Below, in pieces: positions 36,807 through 45,538 of a DNA stretch of 64,000 nt; positions within the stretch are counted from its first letter, which is position 1, and each line of letters opens with the position of its first letter. Location of the stretch: the NCBI RefSeq assembly GCF_009498235.1, contig NZ_CP044205.1, forward strand, positions 2,915,389 to 2,979,388, given 5' to 3'. Both the position numbers and the translations under genes were made by a program. The notes under the pieces are model-generated. The model worked only from the letters and a program-made list of their open reading frames with translations. It was not told the origin of the DNA and made no database searches. The DNA is from Candidatus Methylospira mobilis. Its GTDB lineage: Bacteria > Pseudomonadota > Gammaproteobacteria > Methylococcales > Methylococcaceae.

Positions 36807-37630
36807 AACAATAGACTTCCATTAAAAACAGTAACCGCGGGTCCCGACATCAACACGGGCTGATCGCGCCCGGACCAGCGGATCAATAGCTCGCCGCCCG
36901 GCAAAGCCACGCGAACCTTGTCATCCAGCAATCCCCACTCATTGCCGACTACGACGGCCGCACACGCTCCGCTGCCGCAAGCAAGCGTTTCTCCAACGCC
37001 CCGCTCGAAAACACGCAAACGAACCGATTGGCGGTCCAACACCTGCATGAAACCGATATTGGCGCGCTCGGGAAACAAGTCATGGCGCTCCAGCAAAGCG
37101 CCCAGCTTCTCCACTGGAGCGGTTTCGCTGTTGTCAACCAGCAGCACGGCATGCGGATTACCGATCGAAGCCGCCCCGAACACGAGGGCCTGACCGTCAA
37201 CTTCGACAGGGTATCTGGCCGCCTCACGCTCCGCCAATAACGGGATTTCGGCGGGCGCGTGACGCGGAACGCCCATGTCGACCGTTACCAGCCCGTCCGC
37301 TTCGTGACGCAATAAAAGATGCCCGCTCCTTGTCTCCACGCGTATTTCAGTTTTAGCGGTCAAGCCTTGCTCACGCACGAAACGCGCGAAACAACGCGCG
37401 CCGTTACCGCACTGCGCCACCTCGGAACCATCCGCATTGAAAATGCGATAACGGAAGTCGGCGTCGCGGCCCTCCGGCTTTTCCACCAGCAGCAGCTGAT
37501 CGCAACCGACGCCGAAGTGACGGTCCGCAATGCGCCTGACGTCGGCTTCGCCAAGATTTACCTGCTGATTAATAGCGTCGATCACGACAAAATCATTGCC
37601 CAGACCGTGCATTTTCACAAACTGCAGCAC
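36803..37630 (-). CDS. dapF: Diaminopimelate epimerase
   Basis: It converts LL-diaminopimelate to the meso form used for peptidoglycan and lysine. The catalytic Cys pair is in FNADGSEVAQCGNGARCFAR and ETLACGSGACAAVV, and the N-terminus is FVKMHGLGNDFVVID. The most likely start is GTG 37630, which shares its first G with the TAG stop of lysA; a TTG at 37642 is in frame but lies within lysA. Length about 275 is standard. Confidence 0.94.
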   Translation of the reverse strand: MLQFVKMHGLGNDFVVIDAINQQVNLGEADVRRIADRHFGVGCDQLLLVEKPEGRDADFRYRIFNADGSEVAQCGNGARCFARFVREQGLTAKTEIRVETRSGHLLLRHEADGLVTVDMGVPRHAPAEIPLLAEREAARYPVEVDGQALVFGAASIGNPHAVLLVDNSETAPVEKLGALLERHDLFPERANIGFMQVLDRQSVRLRVFERGVGETLACGSGACAAVVVGNEWGLLDDKVRVALPGGELLIRWSGRDQPVLMSGPAVTVFNGSLLL

Positions 37631-38886
37631 TATACTCCCCAATCCGGCAGATGTTCCGTAGCGAACAGGGACGCCAGCGCCTCGCGCGGCCGCACCTCAT
37701 GCACGCGATCGCCGTCCACCATCAGTTCCACCGGACGCGGACGAGCATTGTAATTGGAGCTCATACCAAAACCGTAAGCGCCGGCAGAGCGCACCAGCAG
37801 CAAATCGCCTGCCGCGAGCGCCAGTTCCCGCTGTTTTCCAAGGAAGTCTCCGGTTTCGCAAACCGGCCCGACCACATCCCAAACACGGGAGTCGCCATGC
37901 CCTCCTTCTGCAACAGGTAAAATCTCCTGCCAGGATCCATAAAGCGCGGGGCGCAACAAATCATTCATTGCCGCATCGACAATCGCAAAATTCTTGACGG
38001 CGTTGGACTTGAGATATTCGACGCGCGTCAGCAACACGCCGGCGTTACCGGCAATGGCGCGCCCCGGCTCCAGCAAAATCTCGTAATCGGACGGCGGCAA
38101 ACGGTCGAGCAGCGCCGCCATCAACGCCGAAGGCTCCGGAGGCTGTTCGTTGCGGTAACGTATACCCAGCCCTCCGCCAAAATCAAGATGCTGCACCTCA
38201 ATACCCTGTTGACGGAGCGTATCGGCCAGCGCTAAAACCTTTTCCAGCGCATCCATAAACGGGCTGATGCTGGTAAGCTGGGACCCGATATGACAATCGA
38301 TGCCGACGACATCCAGATTGGACATCAGGGCCGCTTGAGCGTAAACCCCGGGCGCTGCCGCAATATCAATACCGAACTTGTTTTCCTTGAGACCTGTCGA
38401 TATATAGGGATGCGTTTGCGCATCGACATCGGGGTTCACGCGAATCGAAACCGGCGCCCTTACCCGCAATTCGCCGGCAATACGATTCAACCGTTCCAAC
38501 TCTTCAACGACTTCGACATTGAAACATTTGATGCCCGCGATCAACGCGCGCCGCAATTCGTCTTCGCGCTTGCCGACCCCGGAAAAAACCACCTTGCGCG
38601 GATCACCTCCGGCCGCCAGCACGCGTTCCAGTTCGCCGATGGAAACGATATCGAAACCCGAACCCATGCGCGCCATGATATTCAATACCGCCAGGTTGGA
38701 ATTGGCCTTGACCGCATAACAGATCAAATGCCGCCGCCCCGACAACGCAGCGTCAAAAGCCCGCCAATGCCTTTCCAGCGTTGCGCGTGAATAGACATAG
38801 GCAGGAGTCCCATACTGCTCTGCAATTGCAGGCAAAGCAACCTGTTCGGCGTACATCACGCCATTGCGGTAGTTGAAGTGATCCAT
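37630..38886 (-). CDS. lysA: Diaminopimelate decarboxylase
   Basis: A PLP enzyme that makes lysine from meso-diaminopimelate, a fold III decarboxylase. Visible features: YAVKANSNLAVLN with the PLP Lys, GIDCHIGSQLTSI (PLP-stacking His), LDFGGGLGIRY, LEPGRAIAGNAG, and GPVCETGDFLG with the catalytic Cys. Length 418. It is preceded by lptM and followed, with a one-base overlap, by dapF. Confidence 0.95.
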   Translation of the reverse strand: MDHFNYRNGVMYAEQVALPAIAEQYGTPAYVYSRATLERHWRAFDAALSGRRHLICYAVKANSNLAVLNIMARMGSGFDIVSIGELERVLAAGGDPRKVVFSGVGKREDELRRALIAGIKCFNVEVVEELERLNRIAGELRVRAPVSIRVNPDVDAQTHPYISTGLKENKFGIDIAAAPGVYAQAALMSNLDVVGIDCHIGSQLTSISPFMDALEKVLALADTLRQQGIEVQHLDFGGGLGIRYRNEQPPEPSALMAALLDRLPPSDYEILLEPGRAIAGNAGVLLTRVEYLKSNAVKNFAIVDAAMNDLLRPALYGSWQEILPVAEGGHGDSRVWDVVGPVCETGDFLGKQRELALAAGDLLLVRSAGAYGFGMSSNYNARPRPVELMVDGDRVHEVRPREALASLFATEHLPDWGV

Positions 38887-38893
38887 CGTATCG

Positions 38894-39115
38894 TTAAAAC
38901 GGCGAAGGTTGCAATTGTGAGGGCTGAGAGCTCTTCTGATTGGACGACTCTAATTCTTTTTGCTCGGCTCTTTTTTGCTCGGCGGCTTCCTGCCGCCTCA
39001 TTGTAGCCGCCATCGCGCTATCGGCAGGAACCAAGGGGCCTTTGGAACCGCAGGCAGTTGCGCTCAACGACAAGATTACGGAAAGCAATAAGGAGCGATA
39101 AAGAATAATATTCAT
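38894..39115 (-). CDS. lptM: Small LptM/YifL-type lipoprotein
   Basis: A 73-residue lipoprotein: a signal peptide (LYRSLLLSVILSLSATAC) with the lipobox ending at Cys, followed at once by GSKGPLVPAD, the conserved CGxKGPL motif of LptM. In E. coli LptM helps LptD fold into the LPS translocon. The C-terminal half is a variable Glu/Gln/Ser-rich tail. The position upstream of lysA is the conserved one. The frame continues upstream to 39133, but 39115 gives a normal signal peptide. Confidence 0.82.
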   Translation of the reverse strand: MNIILYRSLLLSVILSLSATACGSKGPLVPADSAMAATMRRQEAAEQKRAEQKELESSNQKSSQPSQLQPSPF

Positions 39116-39204
39116 AAATATGATCGAATGCATGATACTTCATGGTCGTCATTCTAAAGCAAAATGCTGTCCGCGCACATTGACTATGCGATAAACTATG
39201 CAGC

Positions 39205-40272
39205 ATGCCTCACGAAAATCCGACGCAGATCGAAACACTGTCATTCCAGCAGGCCTTGCTAGGCTGGTACGATCGCTACGGACGGAAAAATCTGCCCTGG
39301 AAACTGGAAACTACTCCGTACAAGGTATGGGTTTCCGAAACCATGCTCCAGCAAACTCAGGTAAATACCGTTATACCCTACTTTTTTCGTTTCATGCAGC
39401 GCTTTCCGACCCTCGAATCGCTGAGCGCCGCCAACCAGGATCAGGTATTACAGCATTGGTCCGGACTCGGCTATTATGCCCGCGCGCGCAACCTGCATCG
39501 CAGCGCCCGATTGATCGCCGATCATCATGCAGGAGAGATGCCGGCAACGCTGGAGCAACTGACCGCGCTTCCCGGCATCGGGCGCTCGACGGCAGGCGCG
39601 ATACTCAGCCTGGGATACGGCAAATGCGCGGCGATACTCGACGGCAATGTAAAACGCATACTTAGCCGCTACGTCAACCTGGAGGGATGGCCCGGAACAG
39701 CCGCCAACCAGCGCCTGCTATGGGCGATCAGCGAGCGCTTGACTCCGGAAAAACAGGCCGGCGATTATAACCAGGCGCTAATGGACATCGGAGCGACGGT
39801 CTGCACGCGCACGCATCCCGATTGCAACGCATGTCCGCTACAGTCGGCATGCACAGCCCATCAGCTACAATGCACGGACAGGGTTCCGGCCTCGAAACCG
39901 GGCAGCAGCATACCGGTACGAAAAAGCTGGATGCTGATCCTGCGTAATAATGGTGATGATAACGCTTTCTACCTGGAAAAACGCCCCGGAGCCGGCCTTT
40001 GGGGCGGACTCTGGGTTTTTCCCTGCTTCGATAGCGAAGCAGATATGCTTACCTGGTGCCGCCAACGCCGGATAGACATCTCGCAACTTGAACTGCTGCC
40101 CGAACAACGGCATACTTTTACTCACTTTCGTTTGGACTACACACCGGCAATAGCATGGACATCGTCGCTTGACGGTGTTCAGGAAACTTCCGGCTGCTGG
40201 CTGAAAGCCGGCGAGGCCTTGGCAATACCGGCCCCCGTTTCCCGGCTGCTTACCGAAATAACCCGTCGGTGA
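39205..40272 (+). CDS. mutY: Adenine DNA glycosylase
   Basis: It removes A mispaired with 8-oxoguanine. SETMLQQTQVNTVIPY contains the catalytic Glu, LPGIGRSTAGAILSLGYG is the helix-hairpin-helix with downstream catalytic Asp (ILDGNVKRIL), and CTRTHPDCNACPLQSAC holds the four Cys of the [4Fe-4S] cluster. The C-terminal NUDIX-like domain recognises 8-oxoG (RPGAGLWGGLWVFPCF). Length 355. It is followed by yggX, the conserved arrangement. Confidence 0.95.
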   Translation: MPHENPTQIETLSFQQALLGWYDRYGRKNLPWKLETTPYKVWVSETMLQQTQVNTVIPYFFRFMQRFPTLESLSAANQDQVLQHWSGLGYYARARNLHRSARLIADHHAGEMPATLEQLTALPGIGRSTAGAILSLGYGKCAAILDGNVKRILSRYVNLEGWPGTAANQRLLWAISERLTPEKQAGDYNQALMDIGATVCTRTHPDCNACPLQSACTAHQLQCTDRVPASKPGSSIPVRKSWMLILRNNGDDNAFYLEKRPGAGLWGGLWVFPCFDSEADMLTWCRQRRIDISQLELLPEQRHTFTHFRLDYTPAIAWTSSLDGVQETSGCWLKAGEALAIPAPVSRLLTEITRR

Positions 40273-40349
40273 CATCGGTTTTCCGCAACGAAAAAGCCAA
40301 CCTGGCATTGGCACAACAACACTATGACAAATAAAGAGAACACTACGCC

Positions 40350-40634
40350 ATGACTAACAGCGTAACCTGCGCAAAATACGGAACTGTCCTCGAAGGACTG
40401 GATAAGCCCCCTTTTCCCGGCGAACAGGGACTGCGCATACAGGCGCATATATCCAAACAAGCCTGGCAGGAATGGCTCAAACTGCAAACCATGCTGATAA
40501 ACGAACACCGTCTGACGCCGTTCGACTCCCAGCACAAACAGTTTCTGGCACAGGAACGGGAAAAATTTCTATTCGGAACAGGCGCAGATTTACCGCAAGG
40601 CTATATGCCGCCAGCAGAAGTAAAAGCAGGCTAA
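40350..40634 (+). CDS. yggX: Probable Fe(2+)-trafficking protein YggX
   Basis: A 94-residue protein with VTCAKYGTVLEGLDKPPFPG (conserved Cys), ISKQAWQEWLKLQTMLINEH and the C-terminal motif FLFG. It is linked to protection of iron-sulfur clusters from oxidation. It lies 77 bases downstream of mutY, as usual in the class. Confidence 0.92.
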   Translation: MTNSVTCAKYGTVLEGLDKPPFPGEQGLRIQAHISKQAWQEWLKLQTMLINEHRLTPFDSQHKQFLAQEREKFLFGTGADLPQGYMPPAEVKAG

Positions 40635-40781
40635 TTCCTTCAGCGCGGAGCGGATACGGAAGAGAAAACATTCGCTCGCAACAACGATCGACCGCTCATA
40701 GTTCCCGCACGGCAACGAAAACCTGAACTTCAGAAGAAAAATGATATATTGCGGTGATGATAAAAGCGCACGAAGCAGGAA

Positions 40782-41243
40782 TCAGAATCGGCTGCCGTTT
40801 CTGACATTCCATTCCTCGACCACTTCCCTGTTGGATTGCCCGGTATCCTGAACGTGTTGCAAGATGTCGCGCCGTTGCCGCAGGGTCAGGCAACGAAAAG
40901 AACCAAGTAATTCGCGCTCTTCCCTGGAAAGCTGATCGGGCCCGGACAAAGCAGGCGCTGTTTCGATTTGCAAGGAAGATGCGCTTTCCGCAGGCTGGCC
41001 TAAAAAGCTGTCCACCCATTTAAGCTTGCCGGCAACCGCAGATTGAGGGTCTATCCCAAGAATTTTGCACGCAGCAAACAAATTAGCGGGCTTCATATCC
41101 TTGGTATCGCCGTTTTCCACCTGAGACAAAGCCGCGCGCGAATAGCTGTCCCTTACCTGGACAGCAATCTGAGTTGCAAGTTCATGCTGGGTTAGCTTCA
41201 GCATCAATCTTGCCTGTTTTATAACATCGCCAGTTCTTGCCAT
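40782..41243 (-). CDS. XRE-family helix-turn-helix regulator
   Basis: A 153-residue protein with an N-terminal Cro/C1-type helix-turn-helix (IKQARLMLKLTQHELATQIA, then YSRAALSQVENGDTKDMKPA) and a C-terminal part of unknown role containing LSREERELLGSFRCLTLRQR and ILQHVQDTGQSNREVV, similar to the tails of phage-type repressors. No partner toxin or prophage gene is visible nearby. The upstream region 41244-41539 is AT-rich and holds no other gene. Confidence 0.72.
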   Translation of the reverse strand: MARTGDVIKQARLMLKLTQHELATQIAVQVRDSYSRAALSQVENGDTKDMKPANLFAACKILGIDPQSAVAGKLKWVDSFLGQPAESASSLQIETAPALSGPDQLSREERELLGSFRCLTLRQRRDILQHVQDTGQSNREVVEEWNVRNGSRF

Positions 41244-41525
41244 GCAAATAAGTTACCAGACAGAGCGTACACTATACTTTCAAAACGAATAAAATTTTCT
41301 CAGGGAATATAACATATTACTCATATTAATAAAAGTGACCAGTCATGATATAGAGAGCAATTCACGAACCCTCAGGAGCCATGAAAAAAACCAAAATCTT
41401 AGCAATCATGCTTTCTTACTGCAGATAAATAAATAACATATGAAAGTACGAGCATTAAAAATAAATCATACTTACCTATCGGAAAGAAAAACATATTTCA
41501 ATACTGATTGAATATCGGTAAGTAA

Positions 41526-42077
41526 TCACGTATAACATATGTGGAACTTTGTGCCGAAGTCATTCAGAAGCACTTGAACATTCTGAATCAACGTATCTCG
41601 TGTCCAGGAAGTGAAGTCACGCCAATGGTATTTTGCATGCTTCCAAAGTATTTCGATCAAATTCAGTTCCGGGCTGTAGGGCGGCAGATACAAAAGAACG
41701 AACCGATGGTCGACCAACCAACGGTCGGTGATTTCCGGCTCGATAGAATGATGTATCGAAGCGTTATCCATCCACACGAAAGTCCACTTTTCCTGCGCAG
41801 AAGAGGCAGCCAGGCGATCAAGAAAGTTAATGACATGTTCACGCCGGATAGTGTGGTCACAGACCTCGAAATGCAGGGCTCCTTGTGCATAATTCAGCGC
41901 CCCCATCACGTTGGCCCGTTTATGTCCGACACTCGCATCAGCGCAATGAGGCTTCCCCAAAGGCGACCAGCTTCGTTGCACAGAGGGCAGGCAAGAAAAA
42001 CCCGCTTCATCGAAATAAAACAATTCAACCTTGCCGTTGTGAGCATCGCGCTGAATTTTCCCCATCGCTTCCTTCAC
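41526..42077 (-). CDS. IS630 transposase, frame B (DDE catalytic part)
   Basis: The C-terminal part of the transposase: VELFYFDEAGFSCLPSVQRS (first Asp), WTFVWMDNASIHHS (second Asp) and LLYLPPYSPELNLIEILWKH (Glu). It is in the -1 frame relative to frame A. A run of eight A on the coding strand (42102-42109) offers a slippery site where the frames join, and LKKKRDETRFQQVKEAMGK reads through after a -1 shift. The stop at 41526 lies beyond the terminal repeat in flanking DNA, so the last few residues are host-encoded. Confidence 0.75.
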   Translation of the reverse strand: MKEAMGKIQRDAHNGKVELFYFDEAGFSCLPSVQRSWSPLGKPHCADASVGHKRANVMGALNYAQGALHFEVCDHTIRREHVINFLDRLAASSAQEKWTFVWMDNASIHHSIEPEITDRWLVDHRFVLLYLPPYSPELNLIEILWKHAKYHWRDFTSWTRDTLIQNVQVLLNDFGTKFHICYT

Positions 42078-42614
42078 CTGCTGAAACCGGGTTTCATCCC
42101 GTTTTTTTTCAAGGAAAGCCGGTTCCGCTTGAAAGAAAGCCCTCTGGCTTTCAGCCCCGCAGCGAGACGATCCAAACTGAAGCTGGGCGCATCGGGAAAA
42201 CGTTCTGCTATGCGAACAGCAATCTTCGCCAAGGTTAGCGGCTCCTGGCAGGCTATTTCCGCAGCGACATCCAGCATTTCCTGGGTCAACTTCACCGGTG
42301 CTCCGCCTTTGTGTCCGCTCAGAATACCGGCAATGCCTTTCTCTCGCCAGCCTTTAGCCCAGTTGTATATCGGTTGATCACTGACATGCAAAAACTCACA
42401 AATATCGGCGACACTCCGTCCCGCATTCAATGCCAGCAGGCCCAGCGCGCGCCGACGGAAATCAGGATAGTGATGGTGTTTTGCGAGTTGTTCCAAGGTT
42501 TCGATCTCTTCACTGGTCAGCGGCTGATCGAGCAGATTTCGTTTTTGTATGTTGCGCTTCTTCATTCGGGCTTCTTGCTGTGGATGCCTCCAGCATACAC
42601 CATAAAGTTCCACA
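41540..42614 (-). mobile_element. IS630-family insertion sequence
   Basis: A copy of about 1.08 kb bounded by inverted ends TGTGGAACTTT (41540-41550) and AAAGTTCCACA (42604-42614), next to TA on the left and CTA on the right, consistent with TA-target IS630 insertion. It carries the two overlapping transposase frames listed separately. Confidence 0.8.
42074..42613 (-). CDS. IS630 transposase, frame A (DNA-binding part)
   Basis: The N-terminal helix-turn-helix half: LTSEEIETLEQLAKHHHYPD, then FRRRALGLLALNAGRSVADI, CEFLHVSDQPIYNWAKGWRE and GIAGILSGHKGGAPVKLTQE. A good start may be an internal Met (MKKRNIQKRNL) rather than the one inside the terminal repeat. It overlaps frame B by 4 bases; the full enzyme would need -1 slippage at the A8 run. 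Confidence 0.75.
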   Translation of the reverse strand: MELYGVCWRHPQQEARMKKRNIQKRNLLDQPLTSEEIETLEQLAKHHHYPDFRRRALGLLALNAGRSVADICEFLHVSDQPIYNWAKGWREKGIAGILSGHKGGAPVKLTQEMLDVAAEIACQEPLTLAKIAVRIAERFPDAPSFSLDRLAAGLKARGLSFKRNRLSLKKNGMKPGFSR

Positions 42615-42616
42615 CT

Positions 42617-43079
42617 AGTAATACATGACTACTTATGACGGCTTAAACTGAATTACCGTGACCATAAATTTATCTAACATAGAAAACCAGATTCTGCCGT
42701 AACCGGCCTTCAGCCTGATATACCTGCAATTTCTATCATCATGCTTGCGGACATAAATTCGAGTTGCCACAGTCACCGCAAACCTTATAAAATAAAACCC
42801 GTAGCCATTCAGTGCGAGCTTCTGATCGGGGAATAAAGGTGTCGAAATGCCCGGATGCGTACCGGCCTCGGCTATGCCGTGAATCCAACTGAGGGTGGTT
42901 CGCCTGTTGTCTCCGCGACACAAGTGGATTACGCCAACCGGCTGGCGGTATGGGGAGTTACGTCGAATCAAAGGAAATATTGGCTTAATCGATTTTCGAT
43001 GCGCACTTCATTAAAGACATAGGGCAGGAACAAGAAGTTATCGGGTCATCGATACCTCGCCACTTCCGGCTTCAGCGTT
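42617..43079. other. Gap between IS630 and the tRNA gene
   Basis: No supportable gene; open frames on the minus strand (42633-42971) have no coding character or recognisable family. Confidence 0.4.
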
Positions 43080-43154
43080 GCGGGTGTAATTCAGTGGTAG
43101 AATGTCACCTTCCCAAGGTGAACGCCGTCGGTTCGAATCCGATCACCCGCTCCA
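43080..43154 (+). tRNA. tRNA-Gly (anticodon CCC)
   Basis: A complete cloverleaf: acceptor GCGGGTG/CACCCGC, D-arm ATTCAGTGGTAGAAT, anticodon stem TCACC/GGTGA with loop TTCCCAA (anticodon CCC, reading GGG), T-arm GTCGGTTCGAATCCGAT, and encoded CCA. It lies between two insertion sequences. Confidence 0.95.
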
Positions 43155-43396
43155 TAATTTCAAATAGTTACATAACACTGCTTCTCGCTTAAAAACTATC
43201 GTGCTACACCGGTGCTACGCTCTCGCAGAATTCCAACAAAACGGGCGCTAAGGCCCGTCTGTATTTTCGTTGCTGGCGCTCCAGAAGCCAGGTGATTGAC
43301 ATGGCCGGAAACTGAGCCTACAGTTTTGTCGTCGTCCGCTCCCGCTGGGCAGCCGTTGTCCGTTGATAGACAGCGGGCATAAGCACTTTAATGGTT

Positions 43397-44232
43397 AGGT
43401 TCTGTTGACATTAGCACGCGCCACCAGTGAAGCTGGAACCATTTCGAAAATGGCTGACCGACTCGAAATTAGCGCCGAAGACTGGAACGTTATCTATCCC
43501 ATACTGGTGAAACATCGGCATGTCCGATCGACGTCCGAGGAACAGTGCCGGGCCTTTCTGGTTGCCGTTCTGCAAATTCTTCGATGGGGATCGCAATGGC
43601 GTTTGCTGCCGGAAGCGCATGGCAAGTGGAACTCCGTGTTCAAGCGTTTTTCCCGCTGGAGCAAGCATGGGGTTTGGCAGTCGCTGTTCGCCGGATGCAT
43701 CCATCATCCTGATTTGCAAAGCGTGTTTATCGATTCCACCATCAACCGGGCTCATCCCTGCGCTGGTGGCGCGGCGGGCAGCAATGCCGAGGATGAAGCC
43801 TTGGGACGGTCGAAGGGCGGCTTTACTACCAGGATTCACGCCATCACCGATGCCTTGGGGAATCCCCTCGAATTCTTACTGACCGGAGGGCAGGCCAGTG
43901 ACATTGGACAGGCTGAAACCTTGCCGGCGCTGACGCCACAGCGGGTGCGCGTGCGTTTGTCGGTGACAAAGGCTATGACAGCGATGCGCTCGTCCAGGCC
44001 ATCGTAGCGAGAGATATGAAAGCCGTCATTCCTCCGCGCTGCAATCGAAACAAGGTACGCGAGTGCGATTGGTTTATTTACAAAGAACGCCATCTGATTG
44101 AATGCTTCTTCAACAAAATCAAACATTACCGACGAATATTTTCGCGTTTTTAAAAAACAGCTCGCAACTACATGGCCTTCCTTCACTTCGTCTCAGCTCT
44201 CATTTGGTTGCGGTGATACGTCAACAGAACCT
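43397..44232 (+). mobile_element. IS5-family insertion sequence, defective
   Basis: Inverted ends AGGTTCTGTTGACA (43397-43410) and GTCAACAGAACCT (44220-44232). Flanks TTAG and CTAG resemble the YTAR target of IS5 elements. The transposase inside is broken. Confidence 0.78.
43450..44216 (+). pseudogene. IS5-family transposase with a frameshift and a nonsense codon
   Basis: It begins MADRLEISAEDWNVIYPILV and continues LRWGSQWRLLPEAHGKWNSV and VFIDSTINRAHPCAGGAAGS (first catalytic Asp). Near 43940 the frame shifts: the true sequence AFVGDKGYDSDALVQAIVAR, VIPPRCNRNKVRECDWFIYK and HLIECFFNKIKHYRRI continues one frame over. Then TAA replaces the expected Glu in FSRF[E]KTARNYMAFLHFV. Two lesions make it inactive. 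Confidence 0.82.
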
Positions 44233-44299
44233 AGTCGGCTTTTAATAAAATCTTAATCAAATATGTGCAATATTGCGTTTCAGTGGAGAGGAAGCGCTT

Positions 44300-44500
44300 A
44301 TGATATTTTTTACATTTTTTTTAATTGGCCTCATCATCGGGTTAACGCTGATTTTTGTGTTTAAACAGATATCATTTACTTTATCCCAGTCGAAGATAAT
44401 CAATAACGAGGATGAAACCGTTGAGGATGAATACGATTGGAGACATCGCTGGAATCGCTCCGTTACCCCAACGTGCGCCTACTGTTCGAGAAGGATATAG
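44300..44500 (+). CDS. Small single-span membrane protein (66 aa)
   Basis: ATG 44300 with an AGGAAG ribosome site. Residues 2-24 are hydrophobic (IFFTFFLIGLIIGLTLIFVF). A polar Glu/Asp-rich tail follows and ends with WNRSVTPTCAYCSRRI, where CAYC could bind metal. No family recognised. It lies beside the IS5 remnant; low certainty that it is expressed. Confidence 0.45.
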   Translation: MIFFTFFLIGLIIGLTLIFVFKQISFTLSQSKIINNEDETVEDEYDWRHRWNRSVTPTCAYCSRRI

Positions 44501-44923
44501 CAATCAAACCAATTAGTTGCCTCGGTACACATAGACACGGATGTTGTCGGCCACTTTCATGGGAGTACTGTTGATCTGAAAGCCATCTTCCACCGACAAC
44601 TATCCAGACATAGGGGGACCCCCTCTAGCCGCCCCCGGCTCAAACCCGCCGTAATCGAAACCTTGAAGGCGTCGCCGACGCCCACGGGCAAGCACAAATG
44701 ACTTAAGTCATGAAAGCGTTGTACTCTATACGTATAGATTTCAAGTCAGGTTTGGACTCAACGCAAGCGCGTCAGGATACGCAGGGAGCGCTCGGAGCTA
44801 TAAAAAAGCGAGAACTTTCTGGCAACGCGTGTTACATAAACTATAACCTGGCCCCATCGATATGCGCTTTGCACTGAGCAGGTTGAACACAGGCGATCAC
44901 TTTTTTATTGAAGGAGTAACGAA
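44501..44923. other. Upstream region of the RiPP precursor gene
   Basis: No gene is visible. A 14-bp palindrome TCTATACGTATAGA lies at 44725-44738, and a possible -10 (TATAAC) occurs near 44843. Both could serve the NHLP gene at 44924. Confidence 0.35.
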
Positions 44924-45391
44924 ATGAACGAAGCAGCAGCAGAAAAAACCCCGGAATACGATGAACACGAAGCACAATTCGCTGGCCTTATTGCCAAGTG
45001 CTGGGCGGATGAAGCTTTCAAAGCCAAATTGCTGGTGAATACGGTGGAAACGCTGAAGGAAGAAGGCTTAGCAATCAAAGATGGCTTTACCATCAAGGCT
45101 GTGGAAAATACCGACAGCGTCTATCATTTGGTGATTCCTGAAAAACCAGCGGAACTGTCCGATCAGGAGTTGGATGAAATTGTCGGCGGCCTTAGTTTAA
45201 GAAGAATAGGCGATGGAATTGGCAGAGCGGCAGTGACTGCCAAAAATCATATTGTGGCCGGCGGAATCGAAACCAAAAACCATCTTCAGGAAGCAGGAAG
45301 ATCCTTTGGAAGGTCTTTCGAAAAGACCGACTGGAGTCAATTCAAGCCAAAGTTGCCAAAAAACTGGTTTTATGGACATGCGCCTCGTTAA
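44924..45391 (+). CDS. Nitrile-hydratase-like leader peptide (NHLP) RiPP precursor
   Basis: A 155-residue protein with a strong GAAGGAGTAA ribosome site. Residues 1-89 match the NHLP leader built on the nitrile hydratase alpha fold: EAQFAGLIAKCWADEAFKAK, LKEEGLAIKDGFTIKAVENT and YHLVIPEKPAELSDQELDEI, ending in a Gly-Gly (VGG at 87-89) for leader cleavage. The remaining 66-residue core has no Cys, four Ser and three Thr, repeated GRSF, and a C-terminus rich in Lys, Trp, Phe and Tyr. NHLP precursors are normally beside NHLM-type C39-peptidase transporters and a modifying enzyme; none is seen in this window. It could be an orphan precursor acting in trans, or an uncleaved protein. Confidence 0.78.
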   Translation: MNEAAAEKTPEYDEHEAQFAGLIAKCWADEAFKAKLLVNTVETLKEEGLAIKDGFTIKAVENTDSVYHLVIPEKPAELSDQELDEIVGGLSLRRIGDGIGRAAVTAKNHIVAGGIETKNHLQEAGRSFGRSFEKTDWSQFKPKLPKNWFYGHAPR

Positions 45392-45538
45392 GCTGGATAG
45401 TGAAACCCACGCAGCCAAAAGCTGAATGGAAGAACATGCGCGCTATTCCTTTTCACGGCTCCGGCTTCCAGCATTGCACTGACCGCCTCGGTTTACCGAG
45501 TGTCCCGTACAGAACATGGTCAAGCCGCGCGTAGACCT

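Noticed and set aside
42633..42971. 112-codon minus-strand frame between IS630 and tRNA-Gly
   Set aside because: No ribosome site, no recognisable family and ragged composition; probably chance.
44725..44738. TCTATACGTATAGA considered as a quorum-sensing lux-type box
   Set aside because: Too short and AT-rich for a firm call; no LuxR-type gene is near.
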